Assembly: GCA_023101885.1 (NCBI GenBank)
Contig: JALPQD010000639.1
Coordinates: 905,465-969,464, forward strand
Length of the DNA: 64,000 nt
Direction of reading: 5' to 3'
Source of the DNA: Typhlomys cinereus
Taxonomy: Eukaryota; Chordata; Mammalia; Rodentia; Platacanthomyidae
How positions within the stretch are numbered: position 1 is the first letter of the stretch; each line of letters begins with the position of its first letter. The notes beneath the pieces were generated by a model. That model saw only the letters and a list, made by a program, of their open reading frames with translations, ran no database searches and had not been told where the DNA came from. The translations under genes and the position numbers were made by a program. Below are positions 25,831-38,527 of this stretch, in pieces.

Positions 25831-26510
25831 CAAAACAAAGACATAAAACTGAGAAATAAAGGGGAATACAATTCTCTCAAAGCCGTTTGGTTGAAGGATG
25901 GGTGTATTGTCTGCAGTGCACAAGGCTGCAACAAATTCTTAAAAGAGAAAAAGGAATGTTGGCATGATTTCCATTCACTTGTCAGTTAAAAGAGAATCTT
26001 CTACAATATTATGCAGAGGTGTGTCAGCCACAGGAGTGCTTTGGAGCTGAGCTGTGCAGTAAACCCCCACCAGAGCAGCAGCACAGGGCTGCAATTTTGA
26101 GCTGGAATTCTTATTAGAGAAAGATTCCTCTCCAAATAATACATAATTAAAGCAGATTAAGTGTTACTTGACTTCTCTTCTGTTGCTATTCAAATATACA
26201 TCATTGCCACTCTCTAAGATTAAATAACAGTTATCAGTGAAGTGTGCATGGGGCAGCTCACAGTCACCCTGGGGACTGTATGCTGGAAGCCTACATTCCC
26301 CCAGGAAACTAAGACGGTCACATTGGAGTATGTACATTGGAAGAACAACGCTTTTCTTATTTTTCTAAAGAAAGAGTGTCTATACCTTGGTTGTAATAAT
26401 TCACCTACATTTTTAAGTTTCGAGGGCATGTATAGAAGAATAAAATCTGTGAGAGAAAAGAGTGAATTTTCAATTTTGAAAATATGATAAATATGTAAGG
26501 TTTAATGCTA
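25831..26510. other. Unique sequence; possible conserved non-coding block
   Basis: No gene was seen. The stretch 26030-26180 has no recognisable repeat and a mixed composition with homeobox-like 'taattaaag' sites. Confidence 0.35.
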
Positions 26511-26536
26511 TGTGTGTGTGATTGTGTGTGTGTGCA

Positions 26537-26579
<43 letters not shown>
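26511..26579. repeat. (TG)n(AG)n compound microsatellite
   Basis: An interrupted TG run changes directly to a perfect AG run of about 24 bp at 26556. Confidence 0.95.
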
Positions 26580-27973
26580 TTCCCTAGAGACCATAGTCAA
26601 AACCACAGAGGTGAGGATAAAAAGCCTATACTGTCAACAAGATTTACAAATATTTTTTTCTGCTGTAGAGATTTGATGACTCCTGAGTTTGCATGTCAAA
26701 TGAATAATTAAAGAAACAACAAAACAACAAAAATACAGACTCCTTCCCCTGACATTTGAAGGCGGCCCAGTTTCTTTTTAGCATATCATCTAGGGTGTGA
26801 TTTTAGGAGCAATTATGGTTATATTTTATACTATTTGCATCATGCTATTCAACTCAGAAAGACAAAGTCTCAATTTTTCTGAACTTTTTCTCCCATTCCT
26901 CTCCTCTTCCATCCTTTTAATTTCTGGAGAAGTCTTGAGTTAACAGGAAGTGTCTTGCCAACTTGGACCACTTTTTCCTGACTTTGGGTTTAAGATAGAG
27001 TTCCAACTCTGATATCCTAAAACCATTGACACTAGAAAACAATGGAATCATAAATTACTATATTAGGAATCTATTCCTTCTTCCCAAGGATTATAGCTAT
27101 TACATATTAGAGTCAAAATAAATGAAGCTCACTTCCATCCTTCCTAGAGCCAAAGGCCTAGTAGGAAAGGAAGAAAGTAGCTAAATAAATAACGAAAGTG
27201 TCAGCAGTTATGTGAAAAAAAAAGAGAAAAAACAAATGAGTGCAGTAATAGACTGCCAGGATGAGGTAGAAGTTGATGAGTTAAGTAGGAAAGTCCCACA
27301 GGAGTAATTGACATTTTAGCAGAAATACGAGCAGCTAACACAGTGAAGAAGAGTGGTCCCGACAAGAAGGAACTTGATGTGAGAAAGCCCTTGGCTGTGT
27401 TTTTCTTCATGGAAATCATGGCGGTCAGCATGAGTAGACACATGGATAAGAAGAGCCACAGGAAATAAGCAAGAAGAGGTGGAACGCTCTGAGTAAGAGG
27501 GGAGTTTGGAAGGGACAAGAAAAAATAGAGCTTTGCTGCAGCCTGACATTGCAACACAGCTGCCTGGCTTTCATTCATTGGTGATTTTTGAGCAAGAAAG
27601 AGGATGAGCAAGAGAGAGAAATCATGTGATTTGCATATTGCAGCATCATTGCCATTTACACAACTGAGTGGAAATAAAGAAAACCTTCATTAGAACATCA
27701 CAGACCAAGTCAGAAAATATTAGTCTTAGCCTGAGTGTTAACAGAATGGATGTTGAGGCATGGTTCAGCTACAGGATCCCATGCTAGTTGCAAATACAAA
27801 AACCACCAGAGCTGGAAATGGGTTAGATAAGAATATGGGAGAGAAAGAGGAACTACAAATTCTCACAGGGCTTTCCATTGATGATTCAACACTGGAGCTT
27901 AACACTGAGTTGAGGAAGGCAACATAGTTGAGCAGGTGCCAAGTGGACATTGGAAAGAATTAGTAGCAGTCTG

Positions 27974-27975
<2 letters not shown>
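26580..27975. other. Unique sequence, nothing recognised
   Basis: The 136-codon minus-strand frame at 27201-27611 is hydrophobic but matches no family I know and lacks supporting signals. I treat it as chance. Confidence 0.4.

Positions 27976-28024
<49 letters not shown>
27976..28024. repeat. (TG)n microsatellite
   Basis: A perfect TG run of about 48 bp. Confidence 0.95.
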
Positions 28025-28025
<1 letters not shown>

Positions 28026-28747
28026 CCACAGGGAGAGATCTGAAGAGATGTGAATGAGGGCTGCATGGGTAATAATGGAATGCAAGATCAGGAATGTGAA
28101 TGAGCTCACTCAGTGGGCGTGTACACATAAAGAAGAGAAAAGTATTTGCAGCTTGATGCCCAATAGAGAACTTGTCCAAGCCTGCTGCTCTATTCTAGGA
28201 ACAGAGGATTTTCGCTTCTCTAGGAGTGACAGGCAGCAATAAACTGACAAGAGGTCCCTGGTTTGTAAAATAAACATATGTCTCATTGTAAATAAATTAG
28301 AAAATCTATGTCACCTGAGATTGTCATACAAACAACCCTGAAAAAAGCAATTACTTACTGCCTATTTTTTTCTAATAGAAATTTAGGTGTGAATACATTA
28401 GCATCCTACACTACGCAATTCATTCTCAGTGGTGAGCTTCAGTTAATCTGAGAGGTTGGCAGATTCGCTTATAAAAACTGCTAGTGCAATAGGAAAGAAA
28501 AACTGCCCTTTTGAGTAAGTGCTTTATAAAGGCAATTAAAGCAGAAAGATGTGTTTATGGTCTTTCACCCTTCAAAATGGCTATAGATCAAATTTATTAA
28601 AAATGTAATTTGGAAGCAAAGCTGGGAATACAGTAATAAAAAATAAAAATGAAACTAATTCATCTTAGAACTATGTGGTGGGTTTAGCTCTACAGATTTT
28701 GTTATCCAAATGCAGACAGAAACAAAAACCTGCTTTTCAATTGTGAT
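28025..28747. other. Unique sequence; possible conserved non-coding block
   Basis: 28260-28650 contains no recognisable repeat or simple sequence. No open frame of coding character was found. Confidence 0.35.
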
Positions 28748-28918
28748 ATACTTTTAAGAATATTTTATTTTGTTCTTGAGGGAATGAGAACAGGTACAAG
28801 TATAAAATACGCCTTTTGGAAGTCAGTTCTCACCTTCTGTCATGTGGGCTTCCAGGGATTCAAATCAGGTCTCTGTGTTTGCATGTAGGCATCCCATTAA
28901 GCTATGTCACCAGTCTTT
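28748..28918 (-). repeat. B2/B3-type SINE, degraded
   Basis: On the plus strand there are a T-rich tail complement, 'ttctgtcatgtgggcttcca', 'gggattcaaatcaggtct' (B-box complement) and 'cccattaagctatgtcacca' (head complement). Confidence 0.7.
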
Positions 28919-29324
28919 TCTAATGTGTTTTTGAACTACAATGTGGCTGACAAATTACATGACTAAATTCTATTAGTTTAACACAGAAAACAATGATAGA
29001 ATGTGTATGCTTTTGAAGCTTAATACAAATAATGATGCAGGGCTTCATACAAATAAATTAGTACTGCATAGTTAGAAAATGTCTGACGACATATACAGGT
29101 ATGCTACCAAAACATATGCATGCAGTAGTTAATATACTTAACTAAAACATATTTTTGTTTTGCATAGATACTTGTCTGGTATTTAATTTACTTAACTATT
29201 TTCGAAAGGAAATACAAGAATAACCTAAACTAAGATTTTACCAAGAGAAGAGGAAAAATAGATACCATAAGAATTCAAACAATGTTTTCCTGTATTTCTT
29301 CTAAGTTATACTTTAATACTATTT
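28919..29324. other. Unique AT-rich sequence
   Basis: Nothing was recognised in this 400-bp interval. Confidence 0.45.
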
Positions 29325-29610
29325 TCTTGGTAAAGTGCTTGCTGAGAAAATATGCAAACTTGAATTTGAACCCCCAGCACCATTGTAAAATGAGGCAGGC
29401 CACTCTGTTCCTGTAGCCTTATTACCAGGTGAGACAGAGAGGTGGATTATTGAGGCTCAATGGACACTCAGTGTAGACCAGACTGGAATGAGGAGAGACA
29501 GTAAAAGACCATTCTGAAATAAATAAGGGTAGAAGAAATTTAGAACCAAACTCAATGTCAGTCAGTTCTTCACATTTAGCTACATGAATGCCTATATCAT
29601 GCTCACACTT

Positions 29611-29641
<31 letters not shown>

Positions 29642-29650
29642 TTCACACTC
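29325..29650 (+). repeat. B3-like SINE with (CA)n tail
   Basis: The head region 'ttggtaaagtgcttgctgag' and the B-box-like 'ttgaatttgaacccccagc' are followed by 'ggcaggccactctgttcctg' and a body ending in a (CA)n array at about 29610-29640. Confidence 0.65.
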
Positions 29651-30104
29651 TAAGCCTGAAAACAATAGTTCCTTTCACTGTATGAAATGAAGAATGTACA
29701 GATAATGCCACAAGAGAGGATGAGTGCAGTGGATGGGGTAGGAAGGCTGAGGCAGATGCAGCCAGCGAAGGACCTGTATGAGGAGAAAGAGCTGCTCTAT
29801 TTCCCATACCAGCTCTGTTCATGGCACCCTCTCAAAATCTGTCTGTCTTCTCCAGATTCACACTCTTCAGATGTGAAAAGCCCCCTAATTCTTCCTTGCT
29901 TCTTCCCAATATTCTTTCAGGATTACATTGAACCCCTAGCTCACGGCGCATGACATAAAATTATTAATAGCTCACAGAGAAAATAACCATCTCAGAGAGT
30001 ACTTGGTATCATCATGGAAGTCTGTCTTCATTTAAGATAGATTCTGTGGAAGAAATGGAAAGTATATATTTTAGCAGAAATTTGACAGATGCTTACCTTT
30101 TAAA
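29651..30104. other. Unique sequence with a weak exon-like frame
   Basis: An 88-codon plus-strand frame (29687-29953) contains a pyrimidine-rich stretch ending in 'ctttcag' (about 29915-29921), like a 3' splice site. The protein has no recognisable domain, so I do not call an exon. Confidence 0.3.
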
Positions 30105-30686
30105 CTCTTACTTTTTATTTACTTTTTGCATATGTAGGTGTGGATATGTTTATTTTATTTTTTATTATTTATTCAATTGTGTGTGTATGCATGCGTGTGC
30201 GTGTGTGTAGAACCATGGACGAATTCAGGAACCACCATGGACCACCTCCACCTCCTCCTGGTTTACTCTGCCCCGGGATTCACAGGCTCCGCCCTATCAG
30301 GACCAGAAACACAGGCCGCCCCCGCTTCCACCTGGCGTCTATACGTGGGGTCTAGGATCCGAACTCAGGAGCTTCCACCTGCAAGGCAGAGGCTTAACCC
30401 CTGAGCCACCTCTCCAGCTCCCTAGGTGTGGATATGTAAGTGTGAGTGTGGGTATAGCTGTGTGTAGAAAAGGACATTTGAGTGATTGTGCCTGTGGCCC
30501 AAAGTTGGCTTTGGGAAACACCCTGGATTGTTAAGCTCTGGGTTTTTCTAGAGTCTGTCTTCTGGGACCAATATTACAGGCTGTCACCATTTGCACCTGG
30601 CATTTTATATGGGTTCTGGAATCTGTACTCAGGTCCTTCTCCTTGTGAGGCAAAGGCTTTTACCCCTGTGCTATCTATCCAGCCCC
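30105..30686 (-). repeat. Older B2-superfamily SINE, split by a younger SINE
   Basis: On the minus strand the head 'ggggctggatagatagcaca' (ending at 30686) is followed by a B-box-like 'gagtacagattcc', a body resembling but more diverged than the young family, and a tail. The tail is cut at 30149/30438 by the insert at 30150-30422. Parts before 30149 are the tail and poorly bounded. Confidence 0.7.
30150..30422 (-). mobile_element. Young tRNA-derived SINE with perfect 15-bp TSD
   Basis: On the minus strand it starts 'gggagctggagaggtggctc' with an A box. A B-box-like region, a body close to the copy at 16672-16949 and a T-rich/GT-rich tail (plus strand 30150-30210) follow. The direct repeat 'taggtgtggatatgt' occurs at 30135-30149 and 30423-30437. 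It sits inside the tail of an older SINE in the same orientation. Confidence 0.9.
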
Positions 30687-31623
30687 TACTATTGTTTTTA
30701 TAAACAGTAAATGGTGTTTAAATGTTTCACTGATCCGACCATACTCACATCATGAATTAAATCACAAGAATATACTTTCTTAAATCTAAGTGTTTTCATA
30801 TTAATCAACATTGGAAAAGACCATCCACTTATCTGTTAATCAATAGAAGTCTTTTTATCATTAATTTAGCAAGCATAATGCTCAAAGTCTTTCCTTGCTC
30901 ACCAATTAATCCAGGCTATGCATAAGCGAAACTTTTATTTTTACTTTGTACATTGTGACTCTCCAATTTCAGGAAAATGATTTTGGCAGTAAAACAAACA
31001 GTATTACTATCCATGCATAAATATTTGCAATCCTATCATTAGAATCAAGGAAAGACACTATAGGAAGGACATTTTAAGAGCAACAAATACCACCCAAGTC
31101 ACCACTCGACTTCATGTTCTGAGCTATAAAACATAAAATAAAATCAGAAGGGTTTTATGGGGCTAGTGATTTTCCATCTCTGGGTAAAGGAGAGGAATAA
31201 GTGATTTGCTTTGTGAATGTATTTCACAAGTATCTATATAGAACATGACAGTTACCTACTGCATAAACTGTATCCTTTTAGAAATGTAGTAAATTTTATA
31301 TTTTTATGAGATGGTGGGAGCCAGGACCATGGTAGCTGAAAAAGTCACATGTTGAAAGCAGCTTATTTAAACTTCAGTGTTTGCCTAATGGTGCCAGTCA
31401 TGTCTTTTCTTTGCCTAGAGACAGTAGATCTGATTAAATGAAGATGAGCTGGTAATATGTGCATTTGGCATTAGGATGAAGGCTCCAGTCTGGTAACTTG
31501 TCAGTCATTTTCATATAACATGTATATTAATTAAGAATATAGATTGTTCTAAATTTTTATTCTCTGTATTAATGTAATGTAAAAAATTGATCCAATTCAT
31601 TTGAGATTAGATTACTGTTGTGT
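30687..31623. other. Unique AT-rich sequence
   Basis: No gene, RNA or clear repeat was recognised. Confidence 0.45.
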
Positions 31624-31855
31624 ATTACTGAGAGGTAAGGTTGTAGTTAAGTCAGGAAGGTGCTTGGGACACAAGTGTGAGGGCCTGAACTTTATCCCCA
31701 GAACCCATATCAAAAAAACAAGCATGGAGTCATGTGTGTGAGTAATCCCAACACCAGGGAGGCAATGGCCGGGTCTCTGAGGCTCATTTGTCAACCGTTC
31801 TAGTCTTGTCTATTTGGTGAATTAGAAGACAATGAGACCCTATTTTAAAAATACA
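31624..31855 (+). repeat. B3/B4-type SINE, degraded
   Basis: A degraded tRNA-type head ('ttgtagttaagtcaggaagg', 'gtgcttgggacacaagtg') is followed by a B-box-like 'ggcctgaactttatcc'. The body has 'gagtaatcccaacaccaggg' and 'aggcaatggccgggtctctg'. Confidence 0.6.
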
Positions 31856-31959
31856 AAGGTTTCCTTCCATAGTACCCAAAATTGTCCATAGTACACACAC
31901 TCACACATGAGCACACAAAAAATACATAGTTTTTCTGTGTATACATATATAATAATAGA

Positions 31960-32290
31960 AAGATCAGACAACAGATGATGATAAACAGAAGTTAAATAGA
32001 TTACATGATAGATGATAGATACATTGATAGATGGATGATAGATAGGCAAGGACATAGATAGATAAGAGAAGTGATAAGTGATAGAAAGCAACAGATAATA
32101 GGTCTATGAACAAGAGGTGATTGATATATGATACCCAGATGTATAAATGATAGATAGATAGATAGATAGATAATGGATAAGCAAGTAGGTAGGTATATCA
32201 GACAAATGATTGACAGGTGACAGGTAAGAATGTAGAGAGGTTAAGTAAATGATAGATTTGTGATAGATAGATTGATAGAAAGGTAGCTGC
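31960..32290. repeat. Degenerate (GATA)n-type array
   Basis: Scattered GATA/GATAGAT units run for about 330 bp. The cleanest block is 32152-32174, with AGATAGAT and AGGTAGGT variants between. It is an old, decayed tetranucleotide array. Confidence 0.8.
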
Positions 32291-32344
32291 TATATATGTG
32301 GACTAATTATAAACTTAGATATCCACTACTAAATCAGCATATAT

Positions 32345-32405
32345 ATAGGAAAGAGAGAGAGGAAGAGGGATAGAAAGACAAAGAGAGAGACACAGAGAGA
32401 GAAGT
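32345..32405. repeat. GA-rich low-complexity tract
   Basis: An imperfect purine-only (GA)n-like stretch of about 60 bp. Confidence 0.8.
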
Positions 32406-32649
32406 AAGAGAAAGGCCAGAGTCAGAAAATTATATATATAAAGACCAAATAGTTAATATATAAGACTTTATTAACAGTGTGGTCTGTCATGTACACTGAA
32501 CTTTTATTGTACGCGAGTCTTAAATAATACACAAATGAATCAGCACAACTATGCTTCAATAAAACATTGTTTATGGATACTGAAAATAGCATTCCATATA
32601 ATTTTATGTATTTCAAAATATGCTTCATACTTTCAAGCAGTTAAAATGA

Positions 32650-34490
32650 GAAAGCCATTGTATAAAGGATGGCATCTCAAGCAAATAGTGCTGGTAAAAC
32701 TGGATATCTGCATGAATAAAATTGAAAATGGACCCTTTCATGTCACCTTGCATGAAAATAAACTCCAAACTGAACGAGGACCTTAACATTAGACCAAAAA
32801 CTATAAGAACTGTAGAAAAATGGGTAGGGGATTTCTTTGAATTGATTGGCCTAGTCCAACATTTTCTAAACATTCCTGTTTCCCAATTGCATGGGAAATA
32901 GGACCAACACTCAACAAGTGGGATTTCATGAAAAAGCTTCTGTTTAGAACAAAATATTGCTATCCAAGCAAAAGACAACCCTCAGAATGGAAGAAAATCT
33001 TCACTAACCAAATATCTGATAAAGGACTAATATCCAAGTACACAAAGAACTCAAAATTAAACGCCAATGAGGTAAACAGCCCAACTAGAAATGGACCGTA
33101 AAATTTAAAAGAAAATTTTCCTGGGATGAAATTAAAGTGTCTAAAAAATACCCTAAAAATGGTTCATATTCCTAGCCATTAGTTAAATGCAAATCAAAAC
33201 TACCTTGAGATATTATCTCACCCTCACCCTGATCAGAATGGTTAAAATCCAGAACACATGCAACAGCAAATGCTGGAGAGGATGGAGGGAGAAGGAAACC
33301 TTTACACATTCATAGTGGGAATGCAAATTTGTAAAATCACTCTAGAGATCTCTATAGCAGTTCCTAAAGTAGTAAAAAAATGAAATATCATATTTCAGCT
33401 ATGACACTCTTGGGAATATTCCCAAAGAATGCTGCATCATACTTCAGAGACACATGTACATCCATGTTCTATTCATTGCAGTTCTATTCACAGTAACAAA
33501 GTCATGGAATCAGTTTAAATACCCAACCATAGAAAAAATGACAATGAAAACATGGTGCATATACACAGTGGAATTCTATCTGGCTCAAGAAAAATGAATT
33601 AATGAACTTTGTTAGTAAATGGATGGGGTTGAAAGAAGCTGTGGTGAGTGGAGTATCACAGACACAAAAAGACAGATGTCATATGTTCTCCCTTATAAGA
33701 GGAATCTAAGCCCTTGAAATGATATATGCAAGAGGAAATTTCTGTAAGATACACTATAACTAAAAAGGAATATAACTTGAGGGTAGGAGAAGGAATAACC
33801 CAAGAGAGTGGGGACACAGGAATACAGATAAGAAAAGCCCTCAGAGCTCAAGGAAGTCTTACACTGTTACAATGGAAGACTAGTGAGGCAGAAACCATAT
33901 CAGACTACAGTACAGAATATAAGCAAACCTTGAATACTCACCCTAATCAGCCCTTCAAAATCTTATCCCACACCAAGGCTCAGGGAGTCTTGGGAAAGAT
34001 GAGGCAATAAGATTGTAAGAGTTTGAAGGTGAGATGAGGTACTCCTGACAAAATACTCTAGCTAACACAGGGCTGCTCTTCCAGAATTTCATTGCAGTAA
34101 GAACATCTACCACCAGATGTACACAACTTATCAACACATTCCCTCAAGAACTAACTAAGATCTTAGAAGAAACAACTGCTTTCACAGATTCTCAGAGACA
34201 GGCTTTGGACAAGGGAACAAGAACCTCCCCACTTATGATTTTATGCACTGAAGAACCACATAAAGATCAACCAAAATCCAAGCACATGCACTCCAAAGAA
34301 AGTCCTGTGATGCACACAAGCAAAAGGGCAGGAGATGAGATGGGGCAGAGCAGGGGAGGGTAGGAGAGAGGTATGTGGATAGGGAGTGTATGAGAGGATG
34401 GTAGTGGGGAGTGGGGGGGATTCAGGGCAAAGACATAAACCCAGTTTGTTTGTAGATGAATAAATTCATTTAAAATAAATAAAAATATGA
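32650..34490 (+). repeat. L1 3' fragment: ORF2 end and 3' UTR
   Basis: 5'-truncated inside ORF2. Landmarks include the 'aagcttctgtttagaac' region near 32934-32950, the 'caaatcaaaactaccttgag' block at 33191-33210 and the 'cccaaccatagaaaaaatg' region. ORF2 ends near 33725. The 3' UTR carries a G-rich block at about 34320-34440 ('gaggatggtagtggggagtg') and an A-rich tail to about 34490. Stops and indels break the frame. I saw no convincing TSD. Confidence 0.85.
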
Positions 34491-35342
34491 AAACTATTCT
34501 TGAAGTTCATGCATAAAGAGCTCAGTGCAGGTCCGGATCATACTTCCTGGTGGACGACCACAGATATATAGCAGATAACCTCAGGAATGCTGCTGTCTGT
34601 TTCAAAGAATGGTTATTTCATGGTTATCTTCTTATGCGGTTCTACACCATCTTTAGAATAATTTTGATCTTTATACAGAAAATGAAAGTTAGTTTAATAC
34701 AGAGGACTTTTTCAGTAAATATATATATATATATATAAAATTTTATTGCACAAATTGGAACACAGCCAAGATACAAGCTCACACCTCTACTTCAAAAGAA
34801 AGTGTAAAACAAGAATATGTTTCAGCTAAATATTCAGTTATAAAGTAAGTGAAGATATTCAGTTAGTCAAAATAAGATCTCAGTATTTTCACAGTATTGC
34901 AAACACAGCACAATGTTAATTTGCACATTGCATTTTATATGCAAACAAATGGGTTTGTCTTTTAAAATGTGTTACTTTCCTCACAAAAGTTGCCTTGGAT
35001 AACAAACAAGAATTCCACCAAAAAGCTGAAGTTTTACATATGTGACAAATTTTAAAACAAACAAATAGTCAAAAGAAGTAACTCTTCCTTAATTTTCCCA
35101 AGAATCCTCTTGGACAAATGCAGAAAAAAAAAACTCCGAGTGTCCCTATATATATGAATGATTGAATGGAAAGGAGCCAGATATTTTCTCTGAAGATTTT
35201 ACTTTTTGTCTGTTTGCTAATATAGTAAGAACAGTATAACTCTTTCTCTGTTCAATTTAAGCCACGATCCTGCTCAGAAAGCGAGAGTCTTCAAGAGTCT
35301 GTAAATGTCTCTTTCAGGACAGTATTAAACATTTTGTTTCTT
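34491..35342. other. Unique AT-rich sequence
   Basis: A short (TA)n run at 34718-34737 is the only simple repeat. No gene was recognised. Confidence 0.45.
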
Positions 35343-35435
35343 GAGAATGGAGAGATGGCTCATGGGACAGGTCACTACCTAGCAAGCAAAAAAGGTGTGA
35401 GTTCAAACAGAGATAGAGGTCTCAACACCCTGACA
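35343..35435 (+). repeat. tRNA-derived SINE head fragment
   Basis: 'ggagagatggctcatgggac' is a good A-box-type head, and 'ggtgtgagttcaaacag' approximates the B-box region. The body stops where L1-like sequence begins. Confidence 0.55.
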
Positions 35436-36033
35436 TGATGCGGCCTGGGACAGTAGAAGAGCAGTGAAGTGGACAACAGAAGCCAGGCAGCAAGGTTCAC
35501 CCAGAATCAGGCCAACCTAATCTCTCCCAATCCTAAAGCTTTAGGAACCTCCCAGAAGAGGGGACAATGAGATTTTTAAGAACCTAAAGATGGGAAGGTT
35601 CACAGTTGAACAAGACATTCCATTCAAGGCAGGACTGCTGAGTCTAGGAACTCAACTGCAGTGAAACTTGTTCTTACCAGACCTGCATAATGACTATCAT
35701 ACCAACATGCTCTCATAGACTAATGAGGAACTCAAAAAAGGTAAGAACACGTAGTGGAAACCTTGCAGACTAAAGCTGGATGAGTGAAGGGAAATGCCCT
35801 TACTGGTGCGGTGGCCCAAAGAGAGGCAACTTGGTAAGTCACAGAGGCCTGAATCCCCACAAGAGTAGACAAGCCAGGGGGAACTCTGGGTCCATAGCAG
35901 AAAACAGCCAAGGACGGTGGGAGGGAGTAGGATGGACTGATGAAGGTATGCAAGGGATGAGGGGTGGAGGGAAATAGGGATAAGTATTCAATATGCTTTT
36001 AAAACTAGAAAAAATAAAATAACAATTAAAAAA
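35436..36033 (+). repeat. L1 3' UTR fragment
   Basis: It matches the L1 3' UTR landmarks of this window: 'ggggacaatgagatttttaa', 'gaatccccacaagagtagac', 'aactctgggtccatagcag' and 'gggaaatagggataagtatt'. It ends in an A-rich tail at about 36010-36033. It is the sense-strand counterpart of the minus-strand pieces at 16.3 and 22.9 kb. Confidence 0.75.
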
Positions 36034-36122
36034 GATCTGAGTTCACGTCCTAGATCCCACATAAAAACATAAGCTGGGTAGAAATGGTGGTGGCTTGCAC
36101 TTCCAGCCCTAGCAGTTCTGTT
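36034..36122 (+). repeat. SINE fragment related to the young family
   Basis: It starts mid-element with the B-box segment 'ctgagttcacgtcctag' followed by 'cccacataaaaacataagct' and 'gcttgcacttccagccc'. These parallel the body of the SINE at 61067-61358. Confidence 0.55.
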
Positions 36123-38527
36123 CATTTTGGAAAGTCTTATCTGACAGCTGAGCACATTCAACTCACTTTTCCCTTTGTCAGCAGGACTTTGCAATGTAAC
36201 AATAAAAATTTCAGTTTTCTGCAACCTATTTCTCATGTTATCTTTTCTATAAGATTTTTGTGTCCTTTCATGGGAAAAGGAAAAAGACAAGTTTTAGTTA
36301 TTTTCTAAATAAGAAAAACACGGACAAGCAAAGGAAACACACATCTATTCATACACAAGGGGTTATTCATTCACCTCTTATTTATCCTTCTCCTCAAACA
36401 AAATTAATACTGTCCCAGTAGGTATATGTTGAAACCACAAGTTTATAATAAATCTATGAAGGTACACAATGTAAATTTCCATAGCTAAGGAAAAAAAAAC
36501 ATTGTTCACACATTGTACTTCTGAAATGTGCAATCTGGGTATGTGCTTAAAACAATCATTAAGAATTATTACCTGAGACAAGTATTATCTTCTCATTTGA
36601 ATTTATAGGCTGATGGATGATTCTACTCTTACAAGAAAATTCTCTCCCATAATGGAGAAGAAATTGTCAAAGACGTGTCTTGCTGTTTCCTGAACATATT
36701 TACATTGTGGCGTCCTAATGCTTTCTCTGATCGTTAGATGGTTTTGTTTTCTTAAAAACTGATTCAGAATGCTTATAGTGATACATCAATTACATCATAA
36801 ATATGAATGAGAAGAAAGAACAAGGAAACTGAGATGGAAAAGTTTCTCAGGGCCGCATGATTATCTACTTCGTCTATTAGATTTAAATTTTTCAATAATA
36901 TAAGCAACTTCAGAGGGGATTTCTCCTTGTCCTGCTAAGCTAAGATCCCTTGTTCCGTACTGATTTTCGTAGGAATTCTTGGCTCGGACATTGTGTTACT
37001 TACTCTGAGACATTCATAACAATCTTCAACACTTCCTGGCTGATGAACATTTGTCATACAAAATAGCCTTAAAAAAGAACCATGCCAAGAATTTCATCAC
37101 AGTATCACAGCAATGTAAAGAGCTGGATGTGGTATAACCTCCCCTCATTGCACACCTTAAATCCCTCAGCCCCATCAAGAAGCATCTAAGATGCATCTTG
37201 CCCTGAAGTCTATGAGTAAATTCAGAGGGATCGTCTCATTCTGTACTTGAAAGTACATTCCTGATTTTTGTCATTACAGTGTCAACAAATGATTCTCCAA
37301 AAAGGTCTGTAATTGCCACTTCTCTCCCAAAGCATATAGATGGAATGTAATTCTAACACCATGGTGGAATTGCTTCTTATAAGTTTAGTTGTAGTGGTTA
37401 TTTTGTACCATGAATCTCTGCTAATCAAATAAATCAACTTAGAAGTAAGATTTCATTCATCACAAATACATATTTTATTATGTGCCATTTTTATCATGTA
37501 TCCATTACCATCGGCCACCAAATCCATGCTTTGCAACTGATGAATTTCTCCCAATGTTGTAGGTAGGCTGCTCCTGCTTGCGAGGTATTTATTGGTGATG
37601 ATCAAGGTGCCTCACAGTCACTGAACCCAGGCTGGTCAGCAACACTAGAATTATCCTTGCGGTGATTAAAAGATAAAGATGATAGAGACAGACGTTGCTT
37701 TTATGCTGCCATAACTTCTGCAGCAATTCACGGTGTGCTTTAGTCACAGAAGGGAGTTGAACCATTATCACTGGAGAAATTAGCAGGTAAAGGGCTCAGA
37801 ACATTCATGACTGAATGAATGTTGTTAACAGCACAGAGCCCAGGTTGGAAGGGCTAAAATCATGCCTGTGATACCTGTGCTTCTCCGCACCACTTTTGCT
37901 TTGCCCAGAAAGTGCCTGCTCTGCCTATAGAAGAGGTCAGAAAAGAGATTACAATTTTTACCCGGTAACTGGCTCCCTGGGGGCCTCAGACCTCAGACAG
38001 ATGACTAAGCATTTATGAAGCGCTGGTTGCTGAAGAGCTCATCCAGACCAGATTGCAATCTCTCAGAGAAACTTGCTTTGCAGCTCACATTTCCACGACT
38101 TTCCCTAGCCTTCCCTTGCCTGCTCCCTTTCCAGGGACCACATCCCAAACAAATAACTTGCTCTCCATTCCTTGACCTTATTCGCTAGTGAAACCAAACT
38201 AAAACACATCTTTTGCAGTATTCTCTGCGATATTTTTTTACCAATCACATATTTTTATTTCTTTTATTTGCCAGTAATGCTCATAAATTGATGGGTCAGG
38301 GACATTTTCCCCCTTGCAAGAAAATAAATAGGAAAAGTGCTCAAGAATCTAATCATTTTCTTGAAACTGAGGAAAAGTGAAAAAATAAGGAAGCTTAAGT
38401 GAATTCGCATAAAGTACTTGTGAGGGTCAAAATCCAGTGAGCCATCTTGCTGCTGGCCGGTGCTTTACTACTCTTAACAGGGAAAACATCTTCACACACA
38501 TTAACATGGCTTGAGTGTGTTCGTGGT
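36123..38527. other. Unique sequence; possible conserved non-coding block
   Basis: No repeat or coding exon was recognised. 37500-38180 is repeat-free and more GC-balanced than its surroundings. Confidence 0.35.

Noticed and set aside
27201..27611. 136-codon hydrophobic minus-strand frame
   Set aside because: No recognisable family, no splice or promoter context, and composition like the surrounding DNA.
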